A stretch of 64,000 nucleotides of DNA from Lasiosphaeria ovina (GCA_033439765.1 JAULSN010000003.1:4712001-4776000), one strand, 5' to 3'; counted from the first letter of the stretch, positions 9,894 to 22,818 are shown. The notes: a model not told the origin generated them from the letters alone. Numbers and translations: made by a program.

Positions 9894-11567
9894 GGTTGCT
9901 GTTGTCTTGTGGCATGTCAGGACGAAGCGCGCGCAAGGCAAGCAGTAGAGGGCCGGGCAGCAAGGGGGACACACGTAATCTATAGTTTCATTTCATAGTG
10001 TGAAGCAGGCAATCGCAATGCTCTCGTTTGTCGAGCCCGAGGTCGGCTCGCCGTGTCAGACGGTCAAGGTCGCAGGCAAACAAGAACAGGCCGACCTGGC
10101 GGTGGACGGCATGCCGGCGGTGAGACATTGGGCATGGGTTGGCAGCGGCGAGGCGAGGGCAAGGGCGCAGGCTGTGTGTGAGGTCGGGAGTCGGAGCCGT
10201 TGGCGGATTAATTCTGCCCTGGCAGACGGGAGTAGGAGTCACGGTCAGACAGGCTCGGTCGAGGTTGGGGCTTCCCTGTTCGGGTCCTAACCAGGGCACC
10301 GTGTACCGTGTGTGTATGTATGTACATTACAGTACGGAGTACCTTCCCTGATTTCTGGAAATACCAATACCAATGGCAATGCAATGGCAATGGCAATAAC
10401 ACAGAGCTGCCTTCACCGCCCATGCGAACTGGAAGGGGAAACGACAACAAAGAAAAGCAACTGGGAATGACAAGCCGACATCGCAAAAAGGACACTACAC
10501 TGCACTGTGGGTGACTTGGCTTTACGTCAGGCCGTGTCACGCGACTGAGCTCCCCCCTGTCATTCGCATGCCGGTCGGAAGCCGGGAGGGCTCCCATTAG
10601 CTGGGGCCGCCCCCTAAATTGCTGTTTAGGGGTTAGACCGTTAGGGCGCTGCTGACGGCGTCACCATCCCGATGGTATCCATCCTGTACGGGGTATTTGT
10701 AAATACCTTCCTTCTCTTATGCCGTTCAATCGTTTGACTTTTTGCTGCACCGCGGCAAATGCTTAGCTGTGTTTATTTTAATGTGTGCGTGGTGATGGGT
10801 ATAAGCCATTTCACTCACTTTGTGATCTAACTGTAGACGTCCCTCCTCGAGCATGGCCTGGGCTCCTTAAGCAGACGAAATACTATATGCAAAACAATAC
10901 AATTCGTATGGATGCGCAGGAATATGAATCTGTCCAAGGACGTCTTGGTAGGTAAACCCAAGAATATCCTCTGCCCCAAGGTTATTCATACTTTGGCCAA
11001 GTAGTTACCCAGCCGTCGTCTTTTTTCTCCTTTTCCCCGTAGCACTGACGAGTACCGATCCTGTCCGCAGCAGCTACAGCAACGCGTCTCCCAACAACCG
11101 ACAGCAAAAAGGGGGCCCAAACACGCCAACCATCCAGCCGGCCATAGCAACACACGCCAACACCCAGCAGCAAAAGAAAGGGGCCAGCTTATTAACCATG
11201 TCCAAACATGCGCGAGTAGCACTCCATCCAGGCTATGAGAGTGCGGGTGCTTGTGATTTACGATACCTTCCCAAGTCGACATCGACTTGCCTTAGGCAAG
11301 ATAGTCATGCCCAACAGAGTATTTATACCCCCTCGCTAGCATCACCACAATCTACCCTTTCACAGCCTATTTATTACTCGCACTCCGAGGCACTCCGGAA
11401 GTAAGGTAGAGACTCGTATCATATTATGCTACGTACGTATCAGTCCAAACAACAACAAGAACAAACACACTCCCTCCCCAACACACCACCCCATCCAATC
11501 AGCCCACCCAGCCCAGCCAACTGAGGTAATAAAACAGTAACAACAACAATAAATTGATAATAAAAAA
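9894..11567. other. Intergenic, no gene seen
   Basis: About 1.7 kb lying upstream of sulfite oxidase and downstream of the large zinc-finger gene. It contains a short imperfect ATGGCA repeat at about 10370-10400 but no coding frame I can support. Confidence 0.45.
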
Positions 11568-14500
11568 TCACTTCCTAGCAACGCCCCGCCTAGCATGGGG
11601 AGCGGGTGTCCGCACAGTCGCGCCCGGCTTTGGTCCGGGAGTAGGAGGAGGAGGAGGAGGCTCCTTGGCGACGCGTCTGCGCTTGACCGTCTTGGCAGGA
11701 AGGCCGGCGGTTGCGGGCGTCGGGGGAGGCGCGGCCGGCACGGCGTCGGGCGAGGCTTGCGCTGCTTGATGTCGAGCCTGAGCCTGAGCCAGAGCATGAG
11801 CCTGAGCCTGCTCCATACCCTGACCCTGAGCCGCCTGAGCTTGAATCCGAGCCTGAACCTGAGCCTGAGCCAGAGCTTGAGCCTGGGCCACGTCCCTGCG
11901 CGGGCCGAGGATGCCCTCCTCGCTGGCCGAGCCCTCCGAGTCGTCCACGTCTTCTTCGGGACGGTACCGGTAGCTGGGGTCCAGGATGCGGCGGCGTCTT
12001 CGCCTCGCCACTCTGTTTATTTGCAACACGGGTTAGGAGACTTGTGTGTGAATAAATGGGTCGGAAAACTTGCTCACCTCTCTTCGTATGTCAGGGCTCT
12101 GCTGTCAGACTCTTCAGGCGAGACCGAGGGCGCCGCTTTCCGCCGTTTCCGTGGCGGCGGCGCATCCTCGGCGGCCTTAGCGGGTGCCTGCCGTCGTTTC
12201 CCCCGTGCCTGGCGCTCTTCCTCGATCTCTTCCTCAATGGCTTCCTCGACGGCTTCCTCGAACGCTTCCCCTTCCCCTTCCCCTTCCCCTTCCCCTTCCT
12301 CTTCCTCCGCCTCGGCCTCGCGTCGTTTCCGAGCCTTCCTCTGCGGGAAGTAGGTCAGTGTCTCGAGATCGATAGGCCCGACGAAATCGTCGTTTGGCCG
12401 CGACGAGCAGTCCTCGATGTGCTCGCCACGCTCCAGGATGCCGCCCTCGAGCTCGATGTCGCACCACGGGCAGTGGCCGGCGTCGTCGGCGCCATAGCCC
12501 CGGCAGAAGACGCGGTGCTTCATCTGGTAGCCCTCCGAGAATAGGCCGAGGGGCAGGCCGCACTTGTCGCAGTACGGCGAGCCCTGGAGCGGCGCGAGGT
12601 GCTCGTGGTCTGCTTCGCGGCCCACCGTGATGTGCTTGCCACAGTCGTGGCATGGCTTCCAGTCAGGCCGGTCGCCGACTCCGGGGTGGCAGACGAAGTC
12701 GTGGTAGGCGCGGTCTCCCCGGGCCTTGAGGGTGTGGTGGTCACGCCCGCAGCGCGCGCAGTAGTTCCAGTGGCGCTCGTGGCCGGGGGCAAGCTTCGGA
12801 ACACGCAGGTCGACCTGCTGGTCTGGGATTCCGACCTTGAGGTAGCCCAAGATCTCTTCATGCTCCAGCACAAAGTGCTCGTAGCGCTGCTCGAGGGGCC
12901 AGTGCTCGTAGAGCACCTCGTCGCAAAAGTTGCACTTCTCAGCCGTGTGCCTGTTCCGCAGGTGCCGTTGCATCTCGGCCGGCCTGTTGACGGGGAAGAT
13001 GGCCCCGCAGCCCGCGTATGGACACCGCTGGCTGCGCCCGAGAAGGATGCTGCGCAACTCAAAATAGTCCTTTTGGAGCCGGTGGATCTCCGTCGGCGTC
13101 AACACGGCCAGCGACACGACGGGCAGGCTGTCATGGTCCAGATGAAGCAGCGAATCCACGGGCGGCGCGTTAATGGGTATGGATTGGTTCATCTGTACGT
13201 TAAGCGGATGGGCGTAGCTCAGCTCTCGCAAGCGCTGCGCCTTCTCCATGTCGCCCAGCGGGCGTTGCTTTGGCCGCCTCGCCGATTTCTCTGGCGGGTT
13301 GGCAGTTCCCAATCTCTCTAGCGGGTTGGCGGTTCCCAACCTCTCCGGCGGGTTAGCGGTTCCAAATCTCTCTGGCGGGTTGGCGGGACCGTCGTCGTCC
13401 GACACAGCGGCCGCATACCGGGCTAGTCCCGCTGGCCCACCACGGCCTCCTCCGCCACGGATGGGTAGGGGCACGCGAGATGTTCTTTCTGGCGGAGGGC
13501 TCGGTGAGAAGACGGACATTCTGGGTCCTCTTTTCTTGCCAACAAGTCTGCTTTCAACTCCTAGCGCCTCGATTTCGGCGTCTGCGTTACCTTGCTCGTC
13601 CCACGGCTGCAGTGTCTGGTAGTGCTCGTTGATGTTCTCGCCCCACAATTGCCAGTCGTGATAGTGAGTAAAGGGCGGGTACATGTCCTCACTCAGTCCC
13701 GGTTGCCCGTATACCAGAGATTGTTTCCGGGTTCTGTAAATGTCGCGATAGCCAAAAACCTGGTCCGGAGTGAATACTGTAGCAAGTCAGCATAGATAAA
13801 TTCTAGTCAGTCAGCTTCGTAATTGTCTTACCAGGTTCGAGATCTCGACCTGCCAGGTGATGGATGTAGACCTTAGGATGGACGATGAGCTTGCGGATAA
13901 TCTCCCACTCGGCCTCTTGCGTCTCCGCTGTCACGACAAACAGGGGCTTGCTCGAGACCGGGCCGTCATCATTCCTCTTGGTGGTCCTGTCGATTTCGGC
14001 GTCAATGTTCTTGATTTGACGCCCCTGGGTCATGACAAAATTGAAATCGCCCTCGCCAAGCGCCCCCTTGGGCCAGAGACTCCGTGCCAGGAGCTTAAAC
14101 TGAGAGAGAGAGGTCAAATTCTTCTTCCACTCCAGAGACTTAGCCCCGTTCGTAACCGTGTACTTGTGAAAGACGGGACGAATGGCGATGAACTGGGGAA
14201 ACACGCTCAGCCCGTCCCCAAACTTGCCCCCGGGAGCCTTCTTCTCGAGCCACAGCTTCCACTGAACCAGGCGGACCACCAACGGCTTGAAGGCCTCCGC
14301 CTCGCCCCTATCGGCGAATAAGGCCTCTACGGGAATGACAATAGCTGCACTATCCTTTTGCGGGACAAATGGCACGAAGAAGGATTCCCCCGGGAGGTGC
14401 ACCTCGACCGAATGGATCAAGTCATGGTTGTTTTCACCCAAAGACTCAATGACTAGGTTCAGAATCGTGTTGCGCACCGACTCAACATCCCTAAACTCGT

Positions 14501-16694
14501 CGTGTTCGATATACTGAACCCTGGCGTCGCTGTACAGACTTTGCCCCGGGAGAAAGACGAGGAATGCGTCGCTTCTTCCCTTTTTAACCTGAGGCGACTT
14601 GGCCAGCAGCTCGACTCGCTTGCTTCCCCCCTTCATCTTGTTCTGGGCCTCCCAAGAGGCGACAATATGATACCAAAGTTGGGGAGGAAAAGCCAGACCG
14701 CCATACGAGCCGAGCGAGTTTCTCAGACTCTTGAGCGTGATAAAGGCGTCCGGTATTGGAGGTCGTCCTGGGCGATCGGGGAGCCGGCCGGCGGCCAGCA
14801 CGCGGGAGGCATGTGATATCCAGGGCCCGAACTGGTTGGTGCAGAGCACGTCTCGGTGGTTCGTGGGCATGCGGAGGTACGCTACGTCTGGTCGGTTCAA
14901 GGTCTTGTCATTGTCCCAGGCGAGAGCGAGTTCCAAAACACCATGCGAGTCATTTGGCATCCATTCAATGGGAAACGGATCCCCAGGACCGCCAAGAAAA
15001 AGGACCTTGGGGCTTTCCGATTTCCCCAACAAGTCATTGGCGTATTTGTCGAGAATCCACTCCCACGCGACGTGGTCGTTGCCGTAGTCGCCAACCCCTT
15101 TGCACCAAACAGTGATGGTCTGGTTGCGATCCCTGTTGGCTTTCGTCCTCTCTCCTGGCTTCGAGTAGTCTGTCTTCTTGTCCAAAAGGTAGAGCTTGTA
15201 AGTGACGCCGGCGCGCGTGTCCAGGCAAAGCAGCCTGTCGACAGCGTCGACAAAGGTGTAGAGCGCATCGGCTTGAAACCAAACAACACCCTGGAAGCCG
15301 TACAGAGGGATCCACCGCCCGTCGGCACCACCACTTTCACCGTGAAGGGGGGTCTGAAAGCCCTGCGCGCCGGGCTCGGTGACCCAAGCCATATGAGCCT
15401 CCGGTTTAGGACGAACGGCCGTATCACCAATCGCCGGAGGGCGAACGGCCCCACCACGGCCACGCGCCGTGGTGGGTCGACCAGCCGGAGCAGGCTGCCT
15501 GCCAGACCTGGTCTGGACGGCCTTGGCAGTGCCCCTAGGAGGGAGTTCTTCGACGGAGCCCTGAGAGTCAAACTCCGAGTCGAGCCCCGAATCCAACTCT
15601 ACCAACGACTCGGTCTCCTGGTCGTCCTCATCCTCGTCGTCAGTGACGATTTCGCCACCACGGAGGCCAAGAAATTCCTCCGAGTCTCGGCGACCCCTGG
15701 GCCCGGCTCGCATGCCCTCAAACGCATAGTACGCCTCGAGCTGCTTGTCCGGAGCTGCGGCCAAACCATCAGTCAGTATGCCTGCCCGATATTTGTTGGG
15801 CAAAAGAAGGCGCTACCTACTCCGCAAGCTGTCCTTCTCAAAGACTCGCACGTTGTAGCCGTTCAGGAAGCGAAGATTTCCAATGTCGGGGTTTGCGCGG
15901 TCCGCCAGCAACGGCTCGTCGAAGTCGTCATCAGAGTGCCGGTCGTCTTGGTCCCATCCAGTCGCGCGCTGGGGGAAGTCGAGCGTCATGGGCTCGACGG
16001 GCAGGCCAAAGTAGGCGAGGGTAAACTTGAAGGCGAGGTCGGCGCGCGGGGCCCAGTCTTTGAACCTGGCCGATCTCAGGAGATCCCGGTATCTCCTCCT
16101 GTTCTGCTGCTGGATGGTGGCCAGGGCCGGATTGCTGCGCCGGTCCATCGGGATAAGCAGTTCGCGCTCAGGCGGAGCAAACTTTGTCTCGAGGATGTCG
16201 TTGATGGTTGTCGACGGCTCCCTGAGCAGCTCACCAAACTCGCGTATCATCTTGGTGAATCTCGGGTCGGTGGGCAGGATCTCGGGGCACCAGCGGTGCT
16301 TCATCTCCTGGGTCAGCTCTCTGTCTCTCTTGAAACTCTCGAGCAGAGCTCTGCGCCGCTGCTTCTCCAGTCTCCTCTGCCGCTTTTGCTCGTCATGCAC
16401 CTCGCGCCTCCTCTGCGCTTCCGAGCTCGTGGCGGACCGCGAACTGGTCGTTCTCACCCTGGGCCGGCCGCGGCGGTAGCCACCCGACGTACTGCTTCCA
16501 GACGCCGAGCTCTCGTCATCACTCCCCACGATCCGCCCACCCTGATAGCCGACTGACCGCCGGTTCGTCCTCATCGTTCCAAAACCAAAGGGCCTCGAAC
16601 CTCCGCCATCGGGGGCATTGTTTGGTGGCGGATCCTGGTCACCATTCGACCGGCTAGAGCTGGGCCACAGCGAAAAGTTCCAGAGGGACGGCAT
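11568..16694 (-). CDS. Giant Cys/His-finger protein of unknown function
   Basis: Four exons (16694-15821, 15754-13832, 13776-12078, 12012-11568) join in phase to encode 1646 residues. The introns are 66, 55 and 65 bp with clear GT...CTRAC/CTAAC...AG signals, and translation continues smoothly across each junction. The N-terminal third is basic and Arg/Ser-rich. Exon 2 holds a long globular region of about 550 residues that I do not recognise. Exon 3 has four 9-residue [13 protein letters not shown] repeats and then a finger cluster. That cluster starts with a C2H2 unit (CPYAGC...HLRNRH), followed by CNFC, CARC, CHDC, CDKC and CPWC knuckles with paired His residues. Then come acidic Glu/Gly runs, a basic KRRK segment, an Ala/Gln-alternating stretch ([12 protein letters not shown]) and a Pro/Lys tail. 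Basic clusters suggest a nuclear protein, perhaps nucleic-acid binding. The four open frames could instead be read as separate genes, but only splicing explains the missing start and stop contexts. Function is unknown. Confidence 0.75.
13288..13386 (-). repeat. 27-bp coding minisatellite, about 4 copies
   Basis: In-frame tandem repeat inside exon 3 of the giant finger gene. It encodes [27 protein letters not shown] and a partial PPE. The copies differ by a few substitutions, so the array is not brand-new. A length of 27 bp keeps the frame when copy number changes. Confidence 0.85.
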
Positions 16695-19600
16695 AATGGG
16701 TGAAGCTAGAGGGGTTTATCCAGTGGCGGGTGCAGTCGCTGTCCGCAATTTAATGGGGTCGTGAACCTTGAATTAGGTGAAAAGTTGGAAGAAAGAAAGA
16801 GTGGAAAGGAAGCGACTCGCGGCGGCACGCGGGGATGGGAGGGGGTAAACAACATTTCAAGAAACAGGCAACAAAGAAAGAAAAAGGAGTCACCGGCTGC
16901 CGATGATGATAGATCAGCTTTTTATCGAGGGCCATGTGTCTGGCCAGCATGCCAGCCGAGCGAAGCTGCGCTGCACTAAGTTGCGGGCCGTGTGCTGCCT
17001 GTCTTTGTCGCCGATTCTGGGCGGGATTCCGGAGGAATGAAGACAAGCGGCTGCCCTGGCTGCATGCGTAATAGGATCGGTCCAGTGGAACAATGAAAAA
17101 CGAGTTGCTGGCTGGGACTTTACGCTGTTAATGGCCAAATAAAGGGCCTGGATTGTCCTCCGGAAGAAGTAACTGGTTCTGCCCTTGATGCCCGAGCGAG
17201 AGGAGCTGCGCAACAACAATGAAAGAAATCAAGCATCTCTTTGAAGGCTTGCTCGCCGGCAACGCAGCGCATCCAATGCAATGTTCTTGGTATGGCGGTT
17301 TCCAAAGAAACGGAGAGAGAGCTAGCTTATTGCCCTGGGAGACCGATGCATCCTTGAACTTCATGGATGATATTTGTCTAAGATAGGCATTTGTTCTGCG
17401 CTTTATTCTGGAGCACGGAGAATCGGATTGTTTAGGAACTACCTGAGGTAGGTAAGGTGGTTTGTTTGCTTGCTCAGTCCATTAAACAAATTTGCCAGAT
17501 CTCCGGATTTAAGTTTTCTGCGATGGATCGGTGGTTTGCTCTTTCCTCGATCGTTGAACGCTGGCATGTTTTATTTCATCCACTCGAGGAGCGACTTCCA
17601 TATGTAGATCTATCACCATGCACACACTAAAATGAACATAATTTGAACGCCAGCGTAGTGTACAGCTTTCCGTGACTCCGGTCCTCTTTCGATCCTCGAT
17701 CTTATCTACTTTTGTGCACCCTTGCACTCCAATATTTGAGAAGCACTGGAAAAGTGATCCCAAGCCGGCGCCGCTACTCTTTATTTCTATCTTTATTTTA
17801 ATTCATCTTGCTAGTAGTTGTGAGTGTTAAACCTCAAGAGAGTCACTGACCAGCTCCCAAACCCTCGAGAGAGTAGATTTGCCTACCTACTTAGGCCTAC
17901 GGAGATGCCCTGTTTTGCTACAAAATGCGCAGGAGATAATAAGGGGGCATCACTGGGGGCTCAACTCACAGCCTACAAGTCATACGTCTCTCGCCGTCCC
18001 TGCACGAAATAAACCACGTCCCCAGATCTACACACCGAAGTTAATGACCAGTCTTTCTCACTATCCAGACACCTTAAGGCTGTCAGTCCGCGGCTGCATC
18101 CCACCAAAGAAACGGCTCCGGGGAGTTCTCTCCGTTGGGGGTTTCCCCGCGCCGCGCCGCGCCGCAAGGGACAAGCACCAAACCCGGGCGCCGGATTTCC
18201 GACGGACTATGGTGTCCCAACAGCCGGCGTGCCGTGCTTAGCAGCTTGGCGCTTTTCGGAACCGGGCAGGTGACGCGATCTTGGCTAGTTTTATCTTATC
18301 AACCAAGCGCACATGTGCGCGACAGAGCACGAAGTGTGTGTGTGCGCGCGCGTGCGTGCATCAGCGCAAGTCAGCACAGGCAGAAAACATAGTTTTACCG
18401 CGGCGGCACAGATGCAAAGGGAGAGGGCTGTTGGCGCTGTGCCGCCCTCGAACAACTCGACCGCCTCAGGCGCGCCCCTCGCATCTGTCGGACATATACT
18501 GGGCCGTGGCCCGCCGAAACTCCACAGACACAGACACGGACGCAGCCGATTTGGTGACATACGCGGGTGCTGTTTCGCTCACCAAAAAAACACACACATA
18601 TTCTCTCCGTTCGCCGCAAGTGCCGCCTGATCCACTCTGGGCACACCGTATGGCGCGGACTGTCAGCGTCGCAGTCGTTCAGTCGTTGCTCCTGTCGTCT
18701 CAAAAACACGGTGGTAATACTATCGATCCTTCCCAGGTGGGTGGGATATTTGTGCGAATGCGGCCGGTGGCTGACTCTGGGATGAGTCGTTTGAAGAAGG
18801 TGGATGCGCGTTCGTCGAGATTATTTGTGAACTAAACGCAAGTAAATCCGACGGATAGCTATGTGCTCCGCTCGTCATGTTTCCAGTGCCAGTGTTGGTT
18901 GCGCTAGGCCCGCCTTATGGTCTCTAGGTGACTGATCGTTTCTTCGACCTAGCAGCGCAGTGAACGACCACAGGTTGACCATCTGGCTACAAGCCAGGCC
19001 ACTCAAGCCAGGCCACTCAAGCCAACAGAACCAGGGCCAGACCTACAACTTCCTCTCGTTTGGAGCACAGGTAGTCAGTCTTCCGGGTTTCTTTTCGGGC
19101 TGCTCTCCGCACGTGGCGCGTCAAACAGAGCAAAGAAGCGGCCGATCACGAGAGCAAAGAACCGGGCCGACCTTCACGTGCTGTGCTTCGACGAAACATT
19201 GTTGGTGGCAACGAATACGTTGTAACGTGTCACCGCCACTGCGGCTGGTGCTGTTGTTCTCGACGTCGGCCGTGCCTCGACGCGAATTAAATCGCGCTCC
19301 AGTTTGGAACACGGTCAACAGTCAGTTCGACGCAGAAGCCGGCTGTTTCACGATGTCGACTTTCAGCAGAAAGCCGAGTTTGCAAGGGGAAACCTCGACA
19401 TCTGAGGCTGGATTTTCCGATCGACAGCGATGTAACCCCATAAACCTGGGGATGTGTGGCCCATGGCCGAGGCCAGCCGGCCGGCCGGCCCAAAAGTCCG
19501 GCCGTCCGGTCTCTGTCCGGCGGCATTCCAGAGGACCAGCATGCGGAATGCGGAGGACCAGGGGCCAGGGGGCAGGAATATTTCCCGAACCAGAAATAAT

Positions 19601-21150
19601 CCCCGCAATATCACCATTGCAGCCCGGCCTTCTCGAGACGCCCGAACGGAGTCTGAATACTGGCAGTGCGTCTCATGCGCAGTGTCTGATAGACGGCTGG
19701 TGGGTCGTACCCGCGGAGGTCCGCCATATGTCGGCCAGCTGTTCGGATCTGCTTCCAGACGCGGAAAGGGCTGAAGTCTACAAATGTTTCTGTTTGCCTG
19801 TTTCAAACCTGCAAACGTAGGTACCTTTGTATGTACTTGCAGCCGTGTGTAGCAATGCAGCAGTACATGTACATGTACAGCACGTCTAGCCGCTCAGGGG
19901 CCGTTGTAGTGTTTTAGCCGTCTGCCCAACAGCATATCCTCGTTCTGTCCTGGACGCGCAAGGAAGGAGGAGGCATTGCCCGCACGGCTGGCATGGAATG
20001 ACCAACTTGGACGCTCTTTCTTCCCGCCGGCTGAGGAGGAAGCCGGAAGCCAGTTTGCTAAATCTAGACATTCACTTCAGCGTAAGTCTGTTCTGCAAGA
20101 AGGCGCCCGGAGCCTGGGGGCGGGCGTTTCATACCGGATCTGCGTTTGTCGCTGCCACGGCCGCAATTGGCAGGCTTCTCGTCGTACCCAATAGCCGCCC
20201 AGAGGCGCCACGGGTATTCATGTCGGCCGGCGTTGAGATGGCGGAATGGCCTGCCAACCCGAGGCTGATTCAGCCGTTTACGGATCCTATACGGAGCACG
20301 AAGGAGGTACGTAGGCAGGCAAAGGAACCGAATGCATGGTGGGGGCGGTGTCTGCCAGAGCTGAAAAGGAGGCTTTCGGGTTGCTTTCTCTAGATGATGC
20401 AGTAAGGTACCTTCCTACGCAAATAAGTTCGGATTTGTTTCAGACGATCTGGAACCGACCTCGGACCTGCTTGTGCTGCTCGTCTGCGTCTGCACGAGGC
20501 ATCACGGAGGATGCTGATGAGGATTTGTAGGGGCGTGCCTACGCTCGCCGTTTCCCTCTGAGTGGCTGGTGCTGCTGTTCCAGGAAGAGCTGTTGGGGGT
20601 GCGCTGCCGACGTCATTGGCAGCTTAGACGCTTTGCCTAGAGAAAGGAGAAAACGGCGTGCAGGAGGGCGTTCAGGGGGGCCGATCCGCGCTTGCAGCCC
20701 AAAATCGCACGAATAGCGACATGCAGCCCTAGGAATTACCTAACGTTGAGAGGAGAGGGGCGGTGCGTACCTGCATCTCGGAACTTTCCTGTCATGTCCT
20801 CAATATTGGCTGTGAATTTCTTCAGAGCGAGGTCCAGAGGTGCTTGTGTCTGATCCAAGGCTGTCGCAGGGACGACTGCTGTGTGACCCAGCGCGTAAAA
20901 CCCCTGTAAGTGAAATTGCGGAGTGGACGGATAAGGTTCCAGCTTCCGTTAGCGTAGGAGAGCGGAGAGCCACACATGTGTACAGCCACAAGAGGCTGAC
21001 TCAGGAGCTCTAATTTTTAGCGCGCAACAAGCTCGGGTGGGCTGGCGGCCGTTTTTGATGGAGCCAGGGCCGCTGAACCTGCCTGACGAGCTTCGAAGCC
21101 AATTGACCGGAAGAGCGGCGATGGCGGATCGATCCGGTGCGTGAACGACG
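16695..21150. other. 4.4-kb intergenic region, no gene seen
   Basis: No supportable gene. Notable sequence: an alternating purine-pyrimidine GT/GC run at about 18336-18364, a duplicated 14-bp unit (aagccaggccactc) at 18991-19021, a (ggcc)n tract at about 19478-19492, and a tacatg repeat at 19863-19878. The longest plus-strand frame (18960-19820, 286 codons) lacks recognisable domains and has no splice-consistent partners. Confidence 0.5.
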
Positions 21151-22818
21151 ATGCGGCCGCCTATACCAGGGCTTCGACCCAGTCTTCTGGACAATGTGTG
21201 CTGGCAATGCACGCGACGGGTTCTGCGGCAATCTGCACCACGAACGACTACGCGGCCGCGACTGTCGCTGTCTGCGCCGTCTACGACTGCTGCAACCGCA
21301 AGACGGCTCTTCTCCCAGCCCTCGCTCCCACGCGCCTCAGCCTCAGCCGTAGCCTCGGCCTCGACCTCCATACCAGCCTCGTTCCCCCGGAAGCAGTTCA
21401 GCGCCGGCTACTTTCTCTCAAATAGTCTCCTCACGCGGGCCAATGGCACCCGGGATGCCCTGCCAGCCCCTAACAGCCTAGGCCGGCCACCAACTACCAG
21501 TGTCGAGCAGCACACCGGTGCTACTTCAGCTGCCCCAGTATCGGCCGCCGCCGCCGCCGCCGAAGCCGTGGACATCCTTCCGCACCGCCGGCGGCAGGCT
21601 GCAAGACAAAATGCCGCTAATCTAGAGCCTACAATAACAAGCAGCGCGGGGCCGACAACAACACTCCCCACCGATTCAACGGCCTCCCTCCCCCCCGATG
21701 CCTCCTCCATCCTCGCTGGCGTCGCTGCTCGACACCCTGCCCGCTCCTTCCGGCGGCACCTCTCGGCCCTGCTCTCGCTCTCCAAGCCGCGCCTCACCGT
21801 CCTCGTCGTCCTGTCGGCCATGGTGCCCTACGCTCTCTACCCGGTCCCTGCCTTCCTCTCGCCCTCAGCCCTCGACGCGCCGTCTCTCTCGCCGCTGACG
21901 CTGCTGTTCCTCACGACGGGCACCACGCTCTGCTCCGCCGCGGCCAACGCGCTTAACATGCTCTACGAGCTCGACACCGACTCTAAGATGAGCCGCACGC
22001 GCGCGCGGCCGCTCGTGCGCAAGCTGCTGACGACGCGCGCCGCCGTGCTGTTTGCCGTCGGCTGCGGGCTCGCCGGCACGGCGGCGCTGTTCCTGGGCGT
22101 CAACCCGACGGTGGCGTTCCTGGGCGCGCTTAACATCGCGCTGTACGCGGGCGTCTACACGCCGCTCAAGCGCGTGTCGGCCGCCAACACGTGGGTCGGC
22201 GCCGTGGTCGGCGGCATCCCGCCGCTGATGGGCTGGGCGGCGGCGGCCGGCGAGAGCGCCGTGGCCGACGGCACGTGGCGCGAGCTGCTGTTCGCCGCCG
22301 ACGGGTCCAGCGCCGGCGGCTGGCTGTTCGCCGCCGTGCTGTTCGCCTGGCAGTTCCCCCACTTCATGCCGCTGTCGTGGGGCATCCGCGACGAGTACAA
22401 GGCCGCCGGCCTGCGCATGCTGGCCTGGACCAACCCCGCGCGCAACGGCCGCGTCGCCCTGCGCTACAGCCTGGTGTACGTCCCGCTCTGCGCCGCCCTC
22501 TGCGCCGCCGGCATCACCGAGTGGTCCTTCGCCGCCACCAGCCTGCCCGTCAACCTGTGGCTCGCCCGCGAGGCCGTCCGCTTCTGGCGCCTCGAGGGCC
22601 TCGCCGGCAGCGCCCGCAGCCTCTTCTGGGCCAGCGTCTGGCACCTCCCCGTCGTCATGGTCCTCGCCCTCGCCCAGAAGAAGGGCATGTGGGCCCGCGT
22701 CTGGAGGAGCGTCGCCGGCCAGCCCCTGGAAGAGGAGGATGGTGACGAGGACGGCGAGTGGGAGGACGATGATGGTCCTGCCGTCGCTCCGCCCGTGGGC
22801 CGTGGCAAGGACTTGTAG
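21151..22818 (+). CDS. COX10: Protoheme IX farnesyltransferase, mitochondrial
   Basis: Converts protoheme to heme O by adding a farnesyl chain, the first step of heme A synthesis for cytochrome c oxidase; acts in the inner mitochondrial membrane. Single exon, 555 residues. Residues 1 to about 190 are a long Arg/Ser/Ala-rich presequence with no acidic residues at the very start. The UbiA-type prenyltransferase core follows, beginning LSKPRLTVLVVLSAMVPYAL. The allylic-diphosphate binding motif is NALNMLYELDTDSKMSRTRA with the following RPLV, and the second loop has the conserved YTPLKR. Several hydrophobic segments fit a multi-pass membrane protein. The C-terminus adds an acidic tail (EEEDGDEDGEWEDDD) that is a lineage extra. 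The core is very GC-rich. Start chosen as the first ATG of the frame, giving the RPP...CWQCTRR leader usual in fungal COX10. Confidence 0.93.
   Translation: MRPPIPGLRPSLLDNVCWQCTRRVLRQSAPRTTTRPRLSLSAPSTTAATARRLFSQPSLPRASASAVASASTSIPASFPRKQFSAGYFLSNSLLTRANGTRDALPAPNSLGRPPTTSVEQHTGATSAAPVSAAAAAAEAVDILPHRRRQAARQNAANLEPTITSSAGPTTTLPTDSTASLPPDASSILAGVAARHPARSFRRHLSALLSLSKPRLTVLVVLSAMVPYALYPVPAFLSPSALDAPSLSPLTLLFLTTGTTLCSAAANALNMLYELDTDSKMSRTRARPLVRKLLTTRAAVLFAVGCGLAGTAALFLGVNPTVAFLGALNIALYAGVYTPLKRVSAANTWVGAVVGGIPPLMGWAAAAGESAVADGTWRELLFAADGSSAGGWLFAAVLFAWQFPHFMPLSWGIRDEYKAAGLRMLAWTNPARNGRVALRYSLVYVPLCAALCAAGITEWSFAATSLPVNLWLAREAVRFWRLEGLAGSARSLFWASVWHLPVVMVLALAQKKGMWARVWRSVAGQPLEEEDGDEDGEWEDDDGPAVAPPVGRGKDL

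Noticed and set aside
14856..16556. 566-codon plus-strand open frame
   Set aside because: Antisense shadow of exons 1 and 2 of the giant finger gene, whose minus-strand reading has consistent splice sites and spans both junctions.
18960..19820. 286-codon frame in the 16.7-21.1 kb gap
   Set aside because: No domain, low-confidence composition (many Pro, Arg, Ser), and no splice partners. Could be a species-specific gene but cannot be supported.
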